In this document: one piece after another, positions 21,833 through 33,934 of the stretch
Position numbering within the stretch: the first letter of the stretch is position 1
Layout of the letters: each line of letters starts with the position of its first letter
NCBI GenBank assembly: GCA_949710005.1
Contig: OX453279.1
Coordinates: forward strand, 19,364,014 to 19,428,013
DNA length: 64,000 nt
Source: Ricordea florida
Lineage: Eukaryota; Cnidaria; Anthozoa; Corallimorpharia; Ricordeidae
Reading direction: 5' to 3'
Made by a program: the position numbers and the translations under genes
Notes under the pieces: model-generated
Database searches by the model: none
Seen by the model: only the letters and a program-made list of their open reading frames with translations
Told to the model about the DNA's origin: nothing

Positions 21833-22108
21833 CAATCCTGGCCAAAACGTTTGGGACACTTTTTCTTTATTCCGCAAACTGAGCATTCCAATGTATCCCC
21901 CTCCCCCCCCCTGGACAATGTTGGTTTTCAGGAGTTACGGATGTGTCACAAATATTCTACAGTTAAAGGACTTCAACATTGATTGGGGGGGAGGGGACAA
22001 AATCTTTCTAAGGCTGTATTTATAAGTGTAAATTGTTGCTTTCTAGCATCTTTCACGCAAAAAAGCGAGAACAACGGCAAGTGTCCCAAACTGTTTTGGC
22101 CAGGATTG
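21833..22108. mobile_element. MITE copy 2 (Tc1/mariner-type ends)
   Basis: 276 bp, the same ends and orientation as copy 1, with TA outside its right end (22109-22110) and CGGA outside its left end. The frame crossing it on the minus strand (21973-22209) is not coding. Confidence 0.85.
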
Positions 22109-22200
22109 TAGCTTGACTGTAAAAACTTCATACACTTTTTAAATCTGAAAAGAGAGAAGAATTTGACCCCATAAATTACAAGAAGCATTTGACAGCAACA
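22109..22200. repeat. Remainder of the left subterminal array
   Basis: Continues the 43 bp unit interrupted at 16436 (TAGCTTGACTGTAAAAACTT) and then fades out by about 22200. This continuity shows the composite block is an insertion within the array. Confidence 0.75.
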
Positions 22201-22737
22201 ATTAATCAAACATCATTTTCATGCCTGTTTTTAATTGCAAGGTTTTTGTTAAAACCTATCTGTATAAAACGTTTCTTCATCACCATGAATGACAATGTTG
22301 ATCACTAAAATTTTCAATAATCAGTACAACATCAAAAACAATGCTGCAATTATAAATACATATAGCTTGCTAAAACGTATTTTTCTTTGTTTAAACAGTT
22401 CAATACTCTCATAAAAATATATTACCTTAATTATTGAGCTCATACAGTATAATCTTCATAACTATTGCTAAATTCATTTCGTTATTCAATAAATAGAGGA
22501 AACTTTACAGCCATTTAAATTTTATCATTGACTGTTGAAAATATTTTAATTAATTATTTTAAACAATTGAAATTTTATCATTGAGTGTTGAAAATATTTT
22601 CACAAGTGAGCACAGGGAATGAGTGCAATATTTTTCATCACAAGATAAATTTTGTATCTTCAAGTGGTCATGTAATGTTCATCACTGTTAAAAAAAGATA
22701 AATTACAGTAACTTTCTAGGACGTGCATAGAAACAAC
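22201..22737. other. AT-rich spacer, 3' of the SAM gene
   Basis: No frame or repeat of note apart from a duplicated phrase (AAATTTTATCATTGA at about 22515 and 22570). It is likely the 3' UTR and downstream region of the SAM-domain gene. Confidence 0.4.
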
Positions 22738-24306
22738 CTAATTTTCCCCATCAGATGACTCTTTATCTGCAGTGATTAAATTATCATGAGTTATCACTTC
22801 ATGTTCATCCTTTCTTCGCACAATATTTTGTTCATAAACCCTTTGTCCCAAGGACCTTAACAAATCACTTTTACTTGAAGTGTTTTTGTACAAAATGCAA
22901 AAGTGTTTGCATTTGTTTTTCAGGACTTTAGATGGTACACTTGATATGGTCTTGGCCTTTAGGTAGTGAAGTGCAACCATAATTGCTTTATCTTTGGCAA
23001 CTTACAAGAAGAGCAAATATGTTTTATTAGGGCTTGTGACATAACTTCTGTTGTATAGGATTATGCCTGTAAAATACACGTATATGGTAATTTGATTTTT
23101 CCCTTTTGATGAGAAAATTTTTCCAAAATTATTCATTTTGATATAAAAGCACTAGTGGGAGAGATTTTATGTATTCTTTTGACAACCTTATTTGAAAAAG
23201 GCTCTGAAAAGTTTCATACTTTTGATCTACAGCTGTGCAGACATTATTTTGCTTCTGGATAATGACTTACTACCTAAGAAATAAAAAATGCAATTCAACC
23301 ACCATAAGAGACTACCAAAAATATCAAACCCATGTGGTGGTTGATGGAATGTCCTTAAAATCAACTGTCTGTGTACTTACAAAACCTGTCTTTAATAGCT
23401 CCAACTCATTCTCCTTCTTATTCTGCAAACGTTTCTGTTCATACTCTGAATTTCCTACATGTATGAAAACCAAATAGATAATATCATGTTATCATTGATA
23501 ATAAGCAAGAGGGTTAAAATTAACTTCAGTGCTTGGCTGCCACTCAGGCCAGTATCCCGGAAATCCTAGTGGCCCAGGTCAGAACAAATTTGCCCTTCTA
23601 GTGATTGTCCTCCAGTCTAACATAAAAAAATCTTGTATTATGAGAAGCCCAGATTTGTTCGAATTAGACCAGAACTGGGCAAAATATAGCCAGCGATTCA
23701 CAACAGAATACCCACAGGAGCTCCAGCTCTTGCTGGGTCTTATTGAAAGGACTTCCACAGCTTTTAATTAAGGCCATTCCATTGTTTTTTCATTGTCATG
23801 AGGGTCAAATGCTAACCCCCCCGAGTGGGCATGACCAAAATTCATCCCAACAGAAATATTTTTGATAATTTAATCTTCAAACTCTATATTAGTATAGACG
23901 TTGCCTCAAACTTTGGACTGCAAATTTGTCATTTTTTGCTTCTAATGTGGAATGGCCCTTAATCATTCAAATCATACGCTTTCTTATATAAAAGTGTATA
24001 ATAATGATAGAAATGTATATGAAAGTAAATGTACGAGCAGTGTTGTGTAGAAACGAGCTGCGTAGAGCCCTGGGTAGATTTTGGGTCTCACGACATTAAA
24101 ACAAAATAGCAACTAGAAAATCATGGAGCATTCTTAGCAATCTTAAATTAACGAGCGGTTTAGATTTTTGCAATTTCAAAACTGACCAATAGGCTCCAGA
24201 GAGTTGGATCAAAGATAAATAATTTCCAAGTCTCACTCCAATAAGAATGCAGTGTCTGCGAATGCTGTTTATTTACAATGGAAAACACAAGTTTGCCAGT
24301 CAGATG

Positions 24307-24353
<47 letters not shown>

Positions 24354-24463
24354 GCGAGATACTCGGGTTTCCTATGGGTGGTGCCTACTAATACAGGGAT
24401 ATTTTTTGCGCGGTTTAAAGCTATACGGAGAAAGCAGAACTTAGCAAATTCTTTTGGTATTTC

Positions 24464-24494
<31 letters not shown>

Positions 24495-27400
24495 CAGAGA
24501 TAATTAAGCTTCAATTTAGACACCATATTGTGTGGACAATCATTATTGGGTGAGCAGCAACCAAAATCCCAAAATTACTTTTCCTTATTTATTGTTTAAA
24601 GAAAAACCTTATTAAGCTGACACCTCTATGAATTAGATGCAGACACCAACGTAAAATGTGGCTTAACTAAAGTACAATAATATACCTGATAGCACGGGTG
24701 CAACACTACACTGATGCAAGGCAATTTTATTTCTTTCAATAATATCAATATATGAACGACATATCACGATACTAAATACACTAAAAATTGTTCCATCTTC
24801 AAAGTTTGCTAATTGCTGTCTGAAAATTGTTTAGTTCAAGTTCCCCATTGTGATAGGAAAACAAATGAAAAAGCAAACCACCTCTGCATATAAGCATGTT
24901 CTTCTCTGAGTCAAGATAATTTTATTTCATACCATGAGAAGATGTACATGTGCTGTTGCAGCCCTACTTCACTTGATAGTGCTAAAGATTGCCACCCACA
25001 GTTTTTTCATTTGAAAAACCAACAGCATGACAATAATTGACAAAACAAATTTTAATTTGCATGAACATTGTTAAGACACAAGTACATGAGAATGTCCATG
25101 ACTGGACACTAAGCTTGTACAGGTAAGTGTACAGTTACTGAGTTAGTATACACAAATTCTTCATTGGTAAATTTTTATTGTTTACATTAGAGCATTCTCT
25201 TATTCACTGAATCCAGGTTTTACTGTATTAGTTTGCTGCAGCCGGTTAAAAACAAGTTGAAAAAGACCACTAAGTAAGAGAAGTATAAAAAAAGAAATGG
25301 ACATACTCTTTCCTTGTGGGTAGTGGACTGTTCTGCCCGCTTCCTCTTTGAATTCAGATTTGGTTCCTACATGTAAACAGGGAACACTTGTTAACATGTC
25401 ATGCTGATGGAGAACAATAATAGCCATACAAAAATGAATACCCACTGAATAAAGGCTGTCATATACAGAAACAGTTACATAATAGAAAGCTGGACATGTA
25501 TTTTACAGCCAAGTGCAGCAATGACAATGGCTACATGTACATGTAAATGTAATTAGCTCCATAACAATGGCAACATTGACCAGTGTAATGAGGAAAAACA
25601 ATCAAGCTGCATGTGGGCCACGTATTTTAGTACACTTCTTCCCATAAATTATCCCACAAATCAACAACATGAAATGACAAGATTTAAGGTTTTGACGACA
25701 ACAGAAGCACACAACAGTGAATTTCTCATACTCTATATATTAATTCAAGAGTAGCAATCCAATCCATGAAAATTATGAAACTAGGTTGACATCATTTTAA
25801 CCTGAATTTTAACTACAATAGCTACAAGCCCAAAATGTTGAGTTTGAGTGATCACTTAAGAAAGATTCCAACAATAATGATCTGACTAACTTGCAAACTT
25901 TGATGATTAATTTTGGAAAACATGCTTGCTACTGAAAGGTGGTTGCAAGAAATGTTCAACTGTATTTGTACAATGCTACTGAAACTGTCATAGAACAACA
26001 TGTACTGTATATTTCACCTTTTTCTGGTAGGCAGATGGCTTTCTCAGGGAACTCATGATGCTGCTGATATGCCTTTTGGCTTTTACAGAGTCCATTGTCA
26101 GAACTCCCTCCACATCACCTCCTGTTACACAATAAACTCCATATAGGGCCTTTACTTCCTTATCGTCAAGAATTTGTTGGCACAATGCCATGTTTGTTTT
26201 GCTGTCATCCTGTGTGGTTCCGTTGCAAATTTTCAGTGCACCTAATCCTTGCCACTTAAACAAATAAATTATTAAGTGACAATGTACTCAAATTAAAAAA
26301 AGGAAAATCATGCGAACAAAAACAAAACAAAGATCTTCCCTTACCCCAACAAGGATCTTTAAATGTGACATGTACTATACTGTACATCTCACGTTGGACT
26401 TTGTACTACCAGTGATCAACAAACATGCTTTTTTTAAAGAAACAATCCAATTCCATTTATTCCACATTAAAAGATATAAATCAACTGTGGCAGAAAGATA
26501 CTTGCTTTACTTGCCAGCTAGTTAACACTTTTCTACATAACCTGATTGACTCCCAAGTTTTTGGCAACTAATGGAATACATGTATAAATTCAGGACCTAA
26601 AAAATGAACTTTTAGCTGTTATTTGATGAGGCTGAGTATGATACATGAATGAAGAATCATGCAGATCGAGGAGGGAGTTATTGGCCAATGCGGATAACAC
26701 CCTTCAAGATCTGTATAATTCTTCATAATATTATCATATGAAAGCCTAATTCAATAGTAATATTGTTTTGTTATTCATTCAAAATATTTTCAGAGCTAAA
26801 AAATGACAAACTTACTTCCTTATTCACTCCTTAATTAATTACATTGTAAGCTTCAGTTCTTATGCATTATGCCACAAAAACATGGTTGGCTTCACAAAAT
26901 TCCTTGTCCTTCACAAAGTCAAGGTTCAGCATTTCTTTTAAGTATCCATTCCAACCAAATTTCAGAACAAAATCTTCCTTTCATACTTGTGAGTTCAAAT
27001 TTACTGTACAGCTTTGGCCAATTCCCCTGCAATTGTAGGTTGTTTGACATTTTTTTCCCCAGAAGATAAGGTCAAACAGTAAATGATGTCTCTTCATTGC
27101 CTTTTCAGTGTTTTAATGATATTTTTATGTCAATAAATTTGTCAAGATTGTTGTTGAGTTTCAAATTTAATTTGCTTGTGAGCAGGCATTTTGGCGCCCT
27201 CTGAAGCCATTGTGGCATGACAAGATGCCAATCGTTCAATAATTTTATTATTGGACAATAATAATATTGACATCATTCATCCAATAATAGAAAAATTATT
27301 GGATGACTGACATCATGCTAACTGGTTCTAAGGTTCTAAGTCAATCCAAAACTGAGAAATAGTTTGAATGAATAATTGTCCAGGTTATAGATGTAGACCT

Positions 27401-28539
27401 TTCACACCACTGGTTTTTTAAATGCTGAATTTAACAAGTGGTCAAATTGCTTTAGCTCAGGAAACTTTGGTTAATACCCTATCACTTAAATACTGTACTG
27501 TATTTTCAATACATGTACCTTGTTTTGAGTGGATAGCTCTTTCACTTTACGGTTAATTATGGAGTTGAATCTATTCCATGCATGGTTTGCCACTTGTGCA
27601 CTTAGATTTGTCTTGCACATCTTTACCAGTTGCTTTTTTGACAATTATTGTTGACCTTCCTTTGTGGGGGGTTTGACAGCTTTTTCTAGATAATTAAAAT
27701 TGAACAGTCAGAAAACACACAAGACCATATGATGTTTGGAATAGCTATATAATTATTAAATAATAGCTACATACATTTAATAATTAAATAATATACAGCT
27801 GTAAGTTAATTATAGTGTACAGATGATCCCAAGATTGAGGCAAATAGTCCAGGGTAATAATTTATAGCCTGGATAACCTATTTTAGTAAATGTACATGTA
27901 TCAACAACTGGAGAGGGTATATTACCTTCGCACAAATTGTTTAATTTGTCTTTAAGGCGGAGAATAGTACAAAGAGGAATTTCCAGGGTATTAATCAGCT
28001 CTGCGTTGTTTCCAAGAAGTCGAAGATCGTCAATATCCTGAAACTGAAAGCAAAATTCCGCCGAGAGTTTTAAGGTGGTCACGAAAACGAGCAAACTAAA
28101 AATCTTTTACTAATATTTGCTGTAAGCCTATATATACCTTGTGCTTGTCCACCAAGACGGGGATGAGATCCTGAAAACCATTTTGCGTCAAGAATTCCTT
28201 AGCTGAACCAACTTCGGGCTGAGAAATGTACAAAATAGATTTCATTCAGCCCGACCCATAGAGTAATAAATACTTGTACAAAGGAAAATCTAAATGTGTT
28301 GTAAACTCCACCTGGCCGCGTTCAGCGAACAATATTTTAACCATGTAAAGGGCTAACATTTTAACTGAAATATGGTTTATGATCTCCCGCGCGTCTCATC
28401 GAAGAAGCGTGATCTTCAAAATATGGATGTTTCAGAGGTTTATGCTTGTGGAAACGACGGAAAAGGACTTAAAACAAGTATAAGAAGACAATTTTACCTT
28501 GTTAACTTCTAGAGACTCTGAATTTGTCGAAGAACTCAT
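22738..28539 (-). CDS. SAM-domain protein carried by the CACTG element, multi-exon
   Basis: I assemble exons by GT/AG junctions: 28498-28539 (MSSSTNSESLEVNK), 28138-28218, 27926-28037, 26018-26247, 25307-25366, 23386-23454 and 22738-22991 (stop at 22738). Phases agree for exons 1-5 and for 6-7. The 5-6 join is one base out of phase, so a short exon is probably missing between 25307 and 23454. Exons 2-3 read FLTQNGFQDLIPVLVDKH and DIDDLRLLGNNAELINTLEI with PLCTILRLKDKL, a good match to a SAM fold, a protein- or RNA-interaction module. Exon 4 (ILDDKEVKALYGVYCVTGGD) is unrecognised. Exon 5 has a basic NSKRKRAEQ patch like a nuclear signal; exon 6 is Glu/Lys-rich. There are no stops. It starts 217 bp from the transposase start on the other strand, suggesting an accessory protein, comparable in position to TnpA of plant CACTA elements, though no sequence similarity is claimed. 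Confidence 0.6.
23772..23958. mobile_element. 187 bp MITE with TTAA flanks (piggyBac-type)
   Basis: Ends GGCCATTCCA and TGGAATGGCCC are inverted repeats, and TTAA stands on both sides (23768-23771 and 23959-23962). No coding. It lies in an intron of the SAM gene. Confidence 0.65.
24290..24500. repeat. Dispersed-repeat-like segment
   Basis: A more GC-balanced patch (TGCGCATACGTTCTGCGCAT ... GGGGGTAACCATGC) in an AT-rich intron. It resembles a dispersed repeat I associate with coral genomes. The overlapping frames at 24247-24482 are not genes. No second copy occurs in this window. Confidence 0.3.
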
Positions 28540-28755
28540 CGTTTCATGAGAGGTTTCGATTCAACCCAACGAAATACACTGTACAAAATCCCGCCAAAAG
28601 TATCCTGTCGACTCTCGGCAAGGCTACCAAGCTTTGAGCGACCGCATTGTTGAGGACAGCGGCTTATCTTGCACGTTTTACTCTACATGTGACGGCGAAG
28701 AGCAAAGTTAGAGTTCATTCGATGTGTTAGGATTTAGTTTAATAGTTACAGCGGA
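28540..28755. promoter_or_regulatory. Candidate bidirectional promoter between SAM gene and transposase
   Basis: The ATG codons of two divergent genes are at 28539 (-) and 28756 (+), leaving 216 bp. The interval is richer in G+C than its surroundings (GACTCTCGGCAAGG, GAGCGACCGCATTG) and lacks a clear TATA box. Shared control of the two element genes is an inference from the spacing. Confidence 0.5.
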
Positions 28756-31700
28756 ATGGAAAACTCGGAAGATCGTACAGGTAGGTTGGGAGACTCGCAT
28801 TTTGTTTAATGGACTGACAAACTTCTTACATTCATTTACATAATATTTTACATGCACTTATCAATGTCTTCAAAGAAGTACAATTCCCCTCCTCTGCAGT
28901 TTTACTTTCTTTCAGTTTTAATTTCCTTTAATAAGAAATGTCACGAAAAGTAAATCAAAATTTCTTGTACTATTGAACAAGACAGCAAAACAGTGAAATC
29001 CTGGTTCACTTTCCTGATGAACAAGATAACTTTAATTTTGTTTCTTTGAGTATCTTGTGGCTCTTATTTATATTTACACCACAAAGACTGCATTGTACCC
29101 AATTTAATAGTGATATGGTACCTGCATGTACGTGTATGATAGCTCAGTAGCCACAAACCTCTTTTTCACAGGTGAAAAAAAAACCATGCTATTGCCCTCT
29201 TTGTAATGGAGAGCTGCGTCATCAAAGAACTGTTAAAACTCACCTCGAAGCCTATTTGCATGGGCAGTCAATGGACTTATCGGGAGACAGCGATGGTGAT
29301 GAAGGTGTTTTTTCTACACACTATGCCGAGGCTAGTTTCATGGCTGGCCCAGAAACTGGCTTCTCCTCATTGCTTCAAGCTGAAAATCCTGGCTTACTGA
29401 GGTCAGACAGTTGTGAAGATGTAGGAAATTCCGATGCAAGTGATCTCATGAGTGATTCTGTAGATCTTGATTCAGAGCAATCGGAAATTGGCTCTGTGCC
29501 TTTATCATCAAATGAAGATAACAGCGATGATCCTGGTCCTGATAAGCCAATAGATGTTGGTGAAGACAAGATAAAGGAGTTTGTTCTCAGAACACTCACT
29601 TCAAAAGTAAACCATGGTTGGTCTCGGGAAGAAACTATTGCACAAATAAGAAATTTTTATGAGGTACTTAATGATGAACGCATCCCTCATAAAAACTGGC
29701 AAGTTGTTTTAAAGTTTCTTAAAACTCTGGGATATCAAGAACCTCGACACTATAAAATTTGTTGTGGGGATGATCACATCAGACTTCTTGACTATGGAAC
29801 CCCTTGCCCAGAGTGTGACAAGGACTGGTTGAAGTGTATTGACTATTATGTACTGGGTTTACATTTAGAGGACATTTCTTTGGACTCAGATACCACAGAA
29901 GCACACTTGGCTCATTGGAAGGAACGCGTTGCCTGGTTTGGAGGAAAGCCGCATGGGATTAAGTACAAAGAAATCTGGCATGGAGAGAGGTTTGGGACAC
30001 TGAAACAAATACTCTTCTACCAACAACGTGCCCGCACTGTGGCAATGTATTGACCACATCAGAAATACAAGAGGCTGCTCGTCCAGGTAGCTCTTCTACA
30101 GATCCAGTACAACTTCGTTGCACTGAATGTGTGGTCACATTTTTGCACACACCTCGGTTTATGCGAGGGAATCCCCTTAATCAGGCCTTTATCTTTCATG
30201 AGGATGGTTTCAATGCTTTTGTAAAGAAGAGTAGAGGAATGGCCACCATCCAACTTTGCAGTGCCTGCACTTTCAAGGATGAACGGTCAAAGGGAAAGTA
30301 CCTGAGTGTTTACAGCTTTATTCCCTCATGTAGCATTGGAGAGGGGATTCCACACAAACTTGATGCCTTTCTAAAGCCCCTCATGGATGATGTGGTTGAT
30401 CGTTTTATCAATGGAAAAGATATACATATTCCACACCCGATACGCATTGGAGACAGTTTAATTCCTGCCGGAAATCACAAGGTCAGAATGCTTCTCCTTT
30501 TAGGGACTGCTGACATTAAAGGACATGCAGAATTGACTTTATATGGTGGAGGTACTGTAAGCAAATTACCATTCAAGTTTAGACATATAAATATTTGATG
30601 AGTAATTTTTAAGCGCCAAATTCAAAAGACTCTTGAGGGAAAAGGCAAAGTGATGCAATTAAACGTTAAGGGATTTGACCAGAAGCAATATGTGTATATG
30701 TACATGTACATGTACCTACCCACAATGTATACACAATCATCATTCAGGACAATCTTTTGAGCCCACTGCTTAGCATCACATGGGGAAGTACAGGTAATAT
30801 TCATGGACACGCTACAGACTTTTTACCCAGGGAAACTTCACTTTTTTTTTTTTTTACTTTACATGTAAAAACTAATTTTCTCAGTGTGATCAAGTTTCCC
30901 CCAGACAATTTGCCTAGGAGAAATTTCATACCCTAGAGCTTGTATTTATGTCTCAAGAACAATAGAGTTTCCCTTGACAGCTAACCAAGACACTAGTAAG
31001 TGAATATTTTGATAAAAGAGCCAGACATACACATATCACTTTGTGACAAGCGACACATGCATCTTATCTTCTCTATCGCATTTTGCAACTCTTAGCGATA
31101 CATATTGTCATTTGGATTACAACCATCTGCAGTGTTCACCAAGCAACACTAACAATTAGCTAGGATGTTTTTGAATTCAGACTGCCATTAAGCCAAAACC
31201 AAAGCAATTTCTTCAGTCAATCACAACAGATGCACACAAACAGATGAGCCAATCACAGTACAAAGAAAATACATATGTGCATCTGGTGTTTATTTGTGTT
31301 TATTTATGGGAAATGTATGTATTGGTTTGCTTTTACTTATGATTGGTGCAAGATTTTAAGTCAATCACTAAGGTTAGTTAATGCAGAACCAGAGCAATCA
31401 TGAAATTACTTTGACACTCAATTGAAAATCACTCATAACTGTTATTATCATTATCATCATCGTTATTATTATTATTAAAGTACATTTTGTTACAACTGCG
31501 CAATAACTTGATTATAAGGTTGTTTTGCTGAGAGACAAAGACTCCAGAAGGAAAGTGGTGTGAGTGGGGTTACCATTCTCTACACACTCCATAAACTGTA
31601 TGGCTTTGATCCAGTCCATGACATGGTAATTGACAGAATGCACTTGTGTTTTAACCTTTTACGAAAGGAATTCATTAATAAAATTTGGCCTGATAATGGA

Positions 31701-33934
31701 GGAAATGCTGATGTTTCAGTGACTGACGGAACACCAGCTGCTGGTGGACTAGTAGAACGAGGAGCATTTGGAAAGGCTCTTGATGCAGTGCAATGCACAA
31801 GAGAAGAGAAAGCTAGAGGTGTTGCAAAGTTAAAGAGTCTCACCGACAAATTAGGCAGTTGGAAATCTGATGAATTTGTCAAGTAAGTGTTTTATTTTAA
31901 CACTGTCTCCAATTAATATATTTCTAATTTGTACATGTACATTGTGTATAATTATTTACTGTGTAATGTACCTGGACTTTGCCAAAGTACAATAACTGTA
32001 CATGTTCATACACATTCAAAACAGAAAATCTTGTACTGTCAATATCCATTAATAATTTTTAGTGTACTTCTTAGCAGTGGTTAAAATGATGCACTATTCA
32101 TGCACATTAAATGTCATAAAATACTGGACCAAAAGTACTAAACATTTCCATGTAATGTGCATGAATAGTGCATTATTTTAACTATTGCTAACAAGCACAT
32201 TATAAAAAAAAACAGTCAGGTATACACTTTTGAAGTCTTTTTGTCTTTATTATTTGTTTGAACAAAAATACATGCATACATAATTGTAAGTCTGGGCCGC
32301 CTAGATTAGCCCTGGCTACTTGCGGGCCAACAAATATTTTTTGTGCAATTAGGAAAATACAGATGTCTTGTTTGTTTTGTTTGTATACATGCTAAATTGC
32401 CAAAATTACATCTCACCAAGAAACCAATGAAAAAGCTGAATGAGTAATGGCCAATATTAACATTAAACAATATTAACATTAAATTGCTACTTTATGTTTA
32501 AAATAGAGCCTATTGATAAAGCTATTCTTAAAACACTGTAGTGCCACAGTGTAATAACAATCACAGATTTCTTTCTTGTTTTCCTTCAAAAACAGGTTTG
32601 CCTCAGTAGCTAGGGAAGTGTTGGCTGAAAAAACTCCTTGCAAAGCCTATGACTCATAAATTACTGCCTGTGCCATAACCCAATTGCTTTACAGTACAAG
32701 TCTGAGGAACTTTGGATGGAATGAAAGGAACATTTCAAGGTTAAGAGGACTGACATGGAGTCATGCTATTCAAGCAGAAGAATATTATGGTCCAGACTTC
32801 TGCTCCGAGAATCTAGAGTATTCAACACATATTGCTGATGAAATTCAGCGTCACTCTAGCCCTGATAACTATTCATGTGAATTGTACGAGAGGGCCTTTA
32901 GATCCCACAAGCTACAGAAAAACAATGCAAAGGGATTAGAAAAAACGTATGCTGAAAGAGAAAATATGCGCCATTTTCTGCAAGTATACCAACAGAAGAA
33001 TGGACCTCTCTGCAAATATGATGATGGGGGGGACACCTTTTCGTTTGATGAAGGGGTACTTGGAGGCAATGATCCTTTTCATTTACATGAAAATTCAATT
33101 GCTGCAGCATCTTCCTTAATTCGCCATTCCAGCAACCCTGAGTCTCCCAAACTATGGCATGCAATCAAAAATGGTGTTGCTGTGGGTAAAATAAAGTGCA
33201 AATTGTTTGATGATTATCAAGTGGCAGACATAGAGAGATATCTGAAGCATGAGAATCCCACATTGGACATTGAAATGCCTGCTTTTCTTCAATCTCTCAC
33301 ATCTGTCGTTATCCAAGATCAGTTCAGAATGGTTGTCAAACTTACCAAAGGTGACACACGCATTGTTAGTGGTGGAGACAATGATGAGGAGGAATGGATC
33401 ATGGAAATTACTCACTTGATTCAAGTAGGGCCATTTGCTGAGCATTTTTTTACCTTCATTGATGGGAAGTATTATGTCCCTGGATTCCATCAAGGTCATG
33501 TTGCCAAACACACATGGACACTGACACCAAAGCTTCTACCTCGTACATACAGAAGAGCCAGTGTCCAGCCACTTTCCAAGTTCAAGAGAAAGGTTGTCAT
33601 ATATCCTGACCCTTCTGATCTAGATAACCCAAAATATTTTCTTGCTATTGATCTTTACAATGCTGAAGTCAACAAAGATGTTCCTGTTCCTCTATTTCCA
33701 GAAAATGGAGATACAGTAAAGGTAATGGGCTCACGTAATGAGACCTGGTATGGCAAAGTATGCCAGGTAGACATTCCAAATCACACACTTAATGTACAGT
33801 GGTATCAGGAAACAAGACGGCAAGATGTTTGGACATTGACTAATCATGAAGACACAATCCGTTTTGTATCTCTTCTTGCTAGAGTGCAAACAAGGAGGGT
33901 ATTTGGTGGATTTCGATTCTTAGACCTTCAGTAA
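28756..33934 (+). pseudogene. EnSpm/CACTA Tnp2-like transposase, multi-exon, with lesions
   Basis: Exon 1, 28756-28780 (MENSEDRT, donor gtaggttgg). Exon 2 from 29172: zinc finger CYCPLCNGELRHQRTVKTH, an acidic linker, then WSREETIAQIRNFYEVLND, YGTPCPECDKDW and KYKEIWHGERF. A frame change near 29993 leads to TLLPTTCPHCGNVL. The catalytic core begins FLKPLMDDVVDRFINGKDI and LLLGTADIKGHAEL (first Asp). The exon probably ends near 30553. Exon 3, about 31535-31883: YGFDPVHDMVIDRMHLCFN (the D-x-M-H motif of Tnp2). Exon 4, 32597-33934, with in-frame TAA at 32657, then DNYSCELYERAFRSHKL and a C-terminal GDTVKVMGSRNETWYGKV, a possible Tudor/BAH-like barrel. A nine-A run at 29175-29183 also breaks the phase from exon 1. 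Three lesions imply a dead copy unless some are base-call errors. It would cut at the CACTG ends. Confidence 0.75.
32075..32187. repeat. Hairpin-forming inverted repeat in a transposase intron
   Basis: GTTAAAATGATGCACTATTC (from 32080) and its reverse complement ending at 32181 form 30 bp arms with one mismatch, extended a few bases outward, around a 42 bp loop. It lies in the intron 31884-32596. It is either a small MITE or a transcribed hairpin. Confidence 0.65.

Larger units (their letters stand above)
16439..22108. mobile_element. 5.7 kb composite insertion bounded by two direct MITE copies
   Basis: A MITE at 16439-16718 and a near-identical one at 21833-22108, both starting CAATCCTGGCCAAAAC and ending GTTTTGGCCAGGATTG, enclose 5.1 kb. 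The outermost ends are flanked by TA (16437-16438 and 22109-22110). The 43 bp array unit reads straight across (GGGGGCC-TA-GCTTGACT), so the whole block went in, or grew, at a single TA. The inner MITE borders are not TA but TCCG and CGGA. The interior holds a LINE fragment, a Tc1-like transposase and a Rep fossil. Confidence 0.8.
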
